The notes under the pieces were generated by a model, which did no database searches, was not told where the DNA came from, and worked only from the letters and a program-made list of their open reading frames with translations. Of a stretch of 9,734 nt of DNA, positions 6,183 to 9,734 are shown one piece after another. Positions within the stretch are counted from its first letter, which is position 1, and each line of letters opens with the position of its first letter. The translations under genes and the position numbers were made by a program. The stretch comes from an uncultured Pseudomonadota bacterium (lineage in GTDB: Bacteria > Pseudomonadota > Alphaproteobacteria > Rs-D84), in the NCBI GenBank assembly GCA_902776515.1, contig CACYQE010000009.1:1-9734 (forward strand), in the 5' to 3' direction.

Positions 6183-6902
6183 ATGACAAGACACAAAGAA
6201 CTTAATAAAGTCAAAAACCGCTACACAAAATTCATCGGCGATTTTATCTATGAAAATTATAATCAAAGTTCGTTAACCCGTGAAGAAAACCAGACTGCAT
6301 GGAAAAACAATTATGGTTATACAAATCATCTTATGAATGCTTTGATGTTGCAAACAAGAGTATTTTTGCGTTTGATGAAAAAATACAGCCAAGATTTTAC
6401 TTTCCGTTTAATTGACTTTATTGCTGACTCTTTGTCTCCATACGCAGCCCAAGCAGAAACTTTTGCAAACGACCAACATTCTGCCAAGACACACATTTCC
6501 AAAGAATTAAAAAATTTCGTCTTTGAAAGCGAAAAGCACAACAAATTGATTAACACCGTCAATGCAATCAATGGTACTCAGTTAAAGAATGCCATGACAA
6601 TCAATTTACCTTTGTATTTCACCTCTGTTCGTGAAAAGGCGAATGGCAAAGTCAAACAGAGAATCTCGCTTGATAAAAAGCAGATTGTTATAACATACGA
6701 TAATTGGACTGATTTTCGTAAAAATTCTGATTCACGTGTGTTAATCGCATTGCAAGATTTACGTAATCAAGAAAAGGCACAGAAAAAACAGAAAAACAAT
6801 ACAAACAAAAAACAAAAGTTGTCACCGCTTGCAAAAACTATGCGTGATATCAAACGTAAAAAACGCGAATTGCAAGATTTTGACAATAAATATGGCAAAT
6901 AA
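6183..6902 (+). CDS. Hypothetical protein, helical with a very basic lysine-rich C-terminus
   Basis: I do not recognise this 239-residue protein. It has no signal peptide or clear membrane segment. Residues 1-130 look mainly helical (NHLMNALMLQTRVFLRLMKK, LIDFIADSLSPYAAQAETFA). A short beta-rich part follows (140-180: MTINLPLYFTSV, QRISLDKKQIVITYDNW). The last 50 residues are rich in Lys, Gln and Asn (KAQKKQKNNTNKKQKL, MRDIKRKKRELQDF), suggesting nucleic-acid or ribosome contact or a disordered tail; this is inference from composition. GGAG (6171-6174) lies 8 bases before the ATG and supports the start. It follows the strongest promoter in the window and is followed after 9 bases by a 70-residue gene, so the two form an operon. 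The strong Shine-Dalgarno, the promoter and an uninterrupted frame argue for a real expressed gene. Confidence 0.78.
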   Translation: MTRHKELNKVKNRYTKFIGDFIYENYNQSSLTREENQTAWKNNYGYTNHLMNALMLQTRVFLRLMKKYSQDFTFRLIDFIADSLSPYAAQAETFANDQHSAKTHISKELKNFVFESEKHNKLINTVNAINGTQLKNAMTINLPLYFTSVREKANGKVKQRISLDKKQIVITYDNWTDFRKNSDSRVLIALQDLRNQEKAQKKQKNNTNKKQKLSPLAKTMRDIKRKKRELQDFDNKYGK

Positions 6903-6911
6903 GGATAAGAA

Positions 6912-7124
6912 ATGTCAAATCAAGACCTTGCAGAATTAACCGTAAAACGTGCTGCTGAAATAAAAAACAACACACGTAATATGCCACGCAGATGTGTATT
7001 GCGTGCCCTACCTAATGGCGATTTGTTTGTTTTAAAAGACAAAATCGTTATGGAATACGAAGCTGAACGCCGTCTGCATTGGCGTCAACGCCTGTACGAG
7101 GCACATAAACGTTTAGGATTTTAA
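6912..7124 (+). CDS. Small basic hypothetical protein
   Basis: This 70-residue protein is of no recognised family. It is charged throughout, with a helix (LAELTVKRAAEIKNN), a short hairpin-like centre (CVLRALPNGDLFVLKD) and a second charged helix (YEAERRLHWRQRLYEAHKRLGF). No membrane or export signal is visible. AAGGA (6901-6905) overlaps the stop codon of the preceding gene and lies 6 bases before the ATG, so translation of the two is probably linked. Its last 12 bases overlap the 3' end of the convergent miaA, and no hairpin follows. The NGDLFVLKDKIVMEYE core could be a small beta-sheet binding domain, but that is a guess. Confidence 0.75.
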   Translation: MSNQDLAELTVKRAAEIKNNTRNMPRRCVLRALPNGDLFVLKDKIVMEYEAERRLHWRQRLYEAHKRLGF

Positions 7125-8003
7125 TATAAAATCTATATCATCCACACTTGGTGTGTGATCTATTATCAAATCGGCATTGAACTGAGTTTTAAACCAAGTT
7201 CTTTGCCGTTTTGCGTATTGGTTAGTTTTGATTATCCAATCATTTACCGCTTCATCTTGATTTTTTTCACCCTGCAACATTGCACAAATTTGTTCGGCCC
7301 CGATGGCACGTCTGACATCAAATTTATTTTCAATTATATATTTTGCTTCGTTTAACGCACCACCTGATATCATTTTAGGTATTCGTCCTGCAATTCGTTT
7401 ATGCAAAACATCTAATGGCGGATTTATAAGAATTTTAAAAGGTGTCGGCAAAATTGCCCCTGTACGCTTTTGCTGTTGCCACCATATAATAGGTTTACCG
7501 GTTTCAAACATAACCTCTAACGCACGTGCCACACGTTGCGGATCAGTTACATTACAATCCGAAACCATCGCACGTGCCGCATTTAAATCACGTGCCACCA
7601 ATTCGCGTGCTTTGTTACGATTTTCCACTGATATATCAGGAATTTCTACAATACCATTAACAATTCCATTTATATAATACCCTGTTCCGCCAACAAAAAT
7701 TGGGATTCGTCCGGATGCGATTGCCGCATCATATTCACGTTTAGCCAATTTGATATAATCCGCAACACTTATTTGTTCGGACAAAGATAAAATAGAAAAC
7801 AATCTGTATGGCACACCGTCAATTTCATCGGTCAAAACCCGTTCGGCAAACGGACTTGCTGATATATTTTCAATGCCCTTGTAAATCTGAACACTGTCGC
7901 AATTTATGATTGTTCCACCAATTTTTTTTGCCAATTCGTGTGCGATATCAGACTTGCCTGATGCTGTTGGTCCAGTTATGATATACGATTGTTTTTGTGT
8001 CAT
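7113..8003 (-). CDS. miaA: tRNA dimethylallyltransferase MiaA
   Basis: MiaA transfers dimethylallyl from DMAPP to N6 of A37 in tRNAs reading UNN codons, the first step to i6A/ms2i6A, which stabilises codon-anticodon pairing. From ATG 8003 the product is 296 residues, the usual size. The P-loop GPTASGKS is at 11-18, followed by INCDSVQIYKGIE (substrate loop with the conserved Asp-Ser and Gln-x-Tyr), VGGTGYYINGIVNGI, DPQRVARALEV and the C-terminal TNQYAKRQRTWFK that contacts tRNA. The frame stays open to 8144, but that would overlap the GAPDH start and add a segment unlike the family, so 8003 is chosen. No Shine-Dalgarno precedes it; instead a TATAAT box lies 7 bases upstream, predicting a leaderless mRNA. 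The gene shares a back-to-back promoter region with GAPDH, and its stop overlaps the 6912-7124 gene by 12 bases. Confidence 0.95.
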   Translation of the reverse strand: MTQKQSYIITGPTASGKSDIAHELAKKIGGTIINCDSVQIYKGIENISASPFAERVLTDEIDGVPYRLFSILSLSEQISVADYIKLAKREYDAAIASGRIPIFVGGTGYYINGIVNGIVEIPDISVENRNKARELVARDLNAARAMVSDCNVTDPQRVARALEVMFETGKPIIWWQQQKRTGAILPTPFKILINPPLDVLHKRIAGRIPKMISGGALNEAKYIIENKFDVRRAIGAEQICAMLQGEKNQDEAVNDWIIKTNQYAKRQRTWFKTQFNADLIIDHTPSVDDIDFILKS

Positions 8004-8010
8004 GCTGGTA

Positions 8011-8038
8011 ATTATACCCCAGCAAGGCAAAAAATCAA
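8011..8038 (-). promoter_or_regulatory. miaA promoter, predicted leaderless start
   Basis: On the minus strand TTGATT (8033-8038) is followed after 16 bases by a perfect TATAAT (8011-8016). Only 7 bases (8010-8004) separate the -10 box from the ATG at 8003, so transcription should begin at or within a base of the start codon. GCTGG (8004-8008) and CCAGC (8019-8023) form an inverted repeat around the -10 box. Confidence 0.7.
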
Positions 8039-8039
8039 T

Positions 8040-8068
8040 TTGGATTTTAATACGCCGGGTGTTACAAT
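8040..8068 (+). promoter_or_regulatory. GAPDH gene promoter
   Basis: TTGGAT (8040-8045) and TACAAT (8063-8068) are separated by 17 bases; the -10 box matches 5/6 consensus positions. The start would fall near 8075, leaving a leader of about 29 bases with AAAGG (8092-8096) 7 bases before the ATG. The -35 box lies one base from the -35 box of the divergent miaA promoter. Confidence 0.6.
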
Positions 8069-8103
8069 AATAGCGAACAAAAAAACTAAATAAAGGTATA
8101 AAA

Positions 8104-9102
8104 ATGTCAAAAATCAAAGTTGCTATTAACGGTTTTGGTCGCATAGGACGTTTGGTGTTACGTGCCGCATTGGAATCAAAACGTGATGATATTGAATTTG
8201 TTGCTGTGAACGATTTGGCACCGGCCGAACAAAATGCTTATTTGCTGCAATATGATTCTGTTCACGGCAAACTAGGTATGGATGTAAAACTGGATGGCGA
8301 ATACATCATTGTTGGCAAACATAAAATCAAATGTATATCTGAAAAAGACCCAACTAAACTGCCATGGGGCAAAATGGGAATAGATGTTGTTATGGAATGC
8401 ACCGGTATATTCACCACCGCTGACAAGGCCCGCGTTCACATTGATTGTGGGGCAAAACGCGTATTGGTATCTGCGCCTTCCGCTGGTGCCGATAAAACAA
8501 TTGTATATGGCGTAAACGAAAAAACACTTACGAAAAAAGACATTATTGTTTCAAACGCTTCTTGTACAACTAATTGTTTGGCACCGGTTGTTCAAATCCT
8601 TGATAAAAAATTTGGTATTGAATCCGGATGGATGACAACTGTTCATGCATATACTGGCGACCAACAATTGTTGGATAAAAACCACAAAGACTTTCGCCGT
8701 GCACGTGCCGCCGCTATGTCAATGATTCCGACCAGCACCGGTGCAGCAAAGGCAATTGGATTAGTTTTACCGAAACTGGCCGGCAAATTGGACGGCATCG
8801 CCATACGTGTTCCAACCCCAGATGTTTCGGTGGTGGAATTAGTTGTAAACCTGAATAAAAACGCAACTGTTGAAAAAATCAACAACGCTATGCGTGCAAA
8901 TGTATCTGAAACGTTCGGTTATAATGAAAAACCATTGGTTTCGATTGACTTTACACACGATGCACACAGTTCGATATTTGATGCAACCCAAACACGTGTT
9001 CTGGGCGATAAATTGGTTCACGTAACAGCATGGTACGACAACGAATGGGGCTTTTCAAATCGTATGAGCGACACCGCAGTAGCGATGGGAAAACTGATAT
9101 AA
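8104..9102 (+). CDS. gap: Glyceraldehyde-3-phosphate dehydrogenase, type I
   Basis: The enzyme converts glyceraldehyde 3-phosphate, phosphate and NAD+ to 1,3-bisphosphoglycerate and NADH in cytosolic glycolysis and acts in reverse in gluconeogenesis. The 332-residue product has standard length. The Rossmann domain begins INGFGRIGR (8-16). VNDLAP, with Asp37 after the second strand, fits NAD+ rather than NADP+ use. The active site is SNASCTTNCLAP, with the catalytic Cys154 and partner His181 in TTVHAYTGDQQL. The phosphate-site segment STGAAKAIG and the C-terminal WYDNEWGFSNRM are intact. AAAGG precedes the ATG by 7 bases. It is transcribed alone from a promoter divergent to miaA and closed by a strong terminator, with no pgk next to it. 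Nothing is missing or unusual in the sequence. Confidence 0.97.
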   Translation: MSKIKVAINGFGRIGRLVLRAALESKRDDIEFVAVNDLAPAEQNAYLLQYDSVHGKLGMDVKLDGEYIIVGKHKIKCISEKDPTKLPWGKMGIDVVMECTGIFTTADKARVHIDCGAKRVLVSAPSAGADKTIVYGVNEKTLTKKDIIVSNASCTTNCLAPVVQILDKKFGIESGWMTTVHAYTGDQQLLDKNHKDFRRARAAAMSMIPTSTGAAKAIGLVLPKLAGKLDGIAIRVPTPDVSVVELVVNLNKNATVEKINNAMRANVSETFGYNEKPLVSIDFTHDAHSSIFDATQTRVLGDKLVHVTAWYDNEWGFSNRMSDTAVAMGKLI

Positions 9103-9104
9103 AA

Positions 9105-9132
9105 ACACCGCCCACCCGGGCGGTGTTTTTTT
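9105..9132. terminator. Strong bidirectional intrinsic terminator
   Basis: ACACCGCCC (9105-9113) pairs perfectly with GGGCGGTGT (9118-9126) around the loop ACCC. The stem can extend further through flanking A and T bases, and a T run follows on both strands. It lies directly after the GAPDH stop and before the stop of the convergent radical SAM gene, so it serves both. Confidence 0.93.
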
Positions 9133-9734
9133 ATTCACGCCAAATAACACTTTCAAACAAAGAATTTATTTCTTGGCGTAAGGCATTATCAGAAAAAAAT
9201 ACATCACGCATCGCCGCCGTGGTGGCGTTGTTTTTATCTTCTGTATGAGGTATATATCGTTGCACCGCAAAATTCTTAACACCACGCGATGCGACATCAC
9301 GTGCAATATCCAATAAATCAGACACCGACACAAAACGCGGATCACATGTCACACGAACCTCGCACGGTTTTTCTGTTTTCAACCATACATCCAAACTTTT
9401 AATCATCTGATCGTACGCGATATTAACACCCGTTAATTTTTCGTAATTTGTTTTGGTTGCCTTGTAATCCATTCCAACCCAATCCACTAAATCAGCCATT
9501 TTTGCCAATCTATCCGGGTAAAAACCATTTGTATGTAAACCAATAGAAAATCCTAAATCACGAACACGTCGTACATATTCATAAAGAGCCGCATCCTGTA
9601 ACAAAGCTTCGCCCCCAGAAAAGACAACCGCTTCCAGTTTCCCAACACGCGACTTTAACCAATCAAACACTTTTTCAGGGTCGTATTCACCGTCCCCACT
9701 TGGAATCAGATGGCGCCGTACTACAACATGTGCC
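9131..9734 (-). CDS. Radical SAM activase, anaerobic ribonucleotide reductase activator-like (5' end outside window)
   Basis: These proteins use a [4Fe-4S] cluster and S-adenosylmethionine to place a glycyl radical on a partner enzyme, here most likely the anaerobic ribonucleotide reductase NrdD. The frame is open to the right edge, reading AHVVVRRHLIPSGDGEYDP before VFDWLKSRVGKLEAVVFSGGEALLQ. The CxxxCxxC cluster motif therefore lies just outside, and the GTG at 9670 is not the start. Visible hallmarks are SGGE (SAM amino-group binding), GFSIGLHTNGFYP, LVDWVGMDYKA and VRVTCDPRF, then a C-terminal FAVQRYIP segment. These fit the NrdG2/PflA-like class of about 230 residues. An activase for pyruvate formate-lyase is the main alternative; the nrdD or pfl partner would be expected beyond the edge. 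It ends at the terminator shared with GAPDH. Confidence 0.85.
   Translation of the reverse strand, partial: AHVVVRRHLIPSGDGEYDPEKVFDWLKSRVGKLEAVVFSGGEALLQDAALYEYVRRVRDLGFSIGLHTNGFYPDRLAKMADLVDWVGMDYKATKTNYEKLTGVNIAYDQMIKSLDVWLKTEKPCEVRVTCDPRFVSVSDLLDIARDVASRGVKNFAVQRYIPHTEDKNNATTAAMRDVFFSDNALRQEINSLFESVIWRE

Noticed and set aside
8004..8144. N-terminal extension of miaA to 8144
   Set aside because: It would cross both promoters and the GAPDH start, and the added residues are unlike any MiaA; the family start fits ATG 8003.
1..9734. CRISPR array, insertion sequence, tRNA or rRNA gene, attachment site
   Set aside because: No regularly spaced direct repeats, transposase-like frames, terminal inverted repeats, cloverleaf patterns or conserved rRNA segments were seen on either strand.

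Overview
The window is a gene-dense bacterial chromosome segment with no gene-free stretch above 300 bases; the longest gap is 6046-6182, which carries a promoter. An outer membrane is implied by LpxI (lipid A synthesis) and two lipobox proteins. LpxI, the PriA type, a VirB11-type ATPase and low-to-moderate GC suggest an AT-leaning alphaproteobacterium. The anaerobic-type radical SAM activase at the right end suggests an oxygen-poor niche such as a gut. The lineage is inference; no rRNA or tRNA gene is visible to fix it.

Left part (1-2203): the 3' part of lpxI is followed 15 bases later by an unassigned gene whose first half looks like an acyl carrier protein without its phosphopantetheine serine. 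A bidirectional terminator at 1173-1195 separates this plus-strand pair from a minus-strand pair: a 187-residue lipoprotein, then a small lipoprotein that is essentially a trigger-factor-type FKBP domain. A good sigma70-like promoter for that pair lies at 2157-2185.

Centre (2204-6045): a complete VirB11-family ATPase without other type IV secretion genes in view converges, 4 bases apart, on a disrupted priA. The N-terminal part of priA ends in a TGA that overlaps an ATG in a second frame. That second frame carries the winged-helix piece and runs through two amber codons into an otherwise well-preserved helicase half. Divergent from priA is an APH/choline-kinase-like phosphotransferase whose N-terminus resembles surface-glycan enzymes.

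Right part (6046-9734): a promoter with a perfect TTGACA box drives a two-gene unit of unknown function (239 and 70 residues). Its 3' end overlaps the convergent miaA by 12 bases. miaA and the glycolytic gene for GAPDH diverge from back-to-back promoters at 8011-8068, and miaA is predicted to have a leaderless transcript. A strong bidirectional terminator at 9105-9132 separates GAPDH from a radical SAM activase (NrdG-like) that runs off the right edge.

Most of the window is housekeeping: envelope, replication restart, tRNA modification, glycolysis and radical activation. The parts not explained by known families are the serine-less carrier-like protein, the 187-residue lipoprotein and the 6183-7124 gene pair. 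I see no clear evidence of a complete novel system; the last pair is the best candidate for unknown biology.
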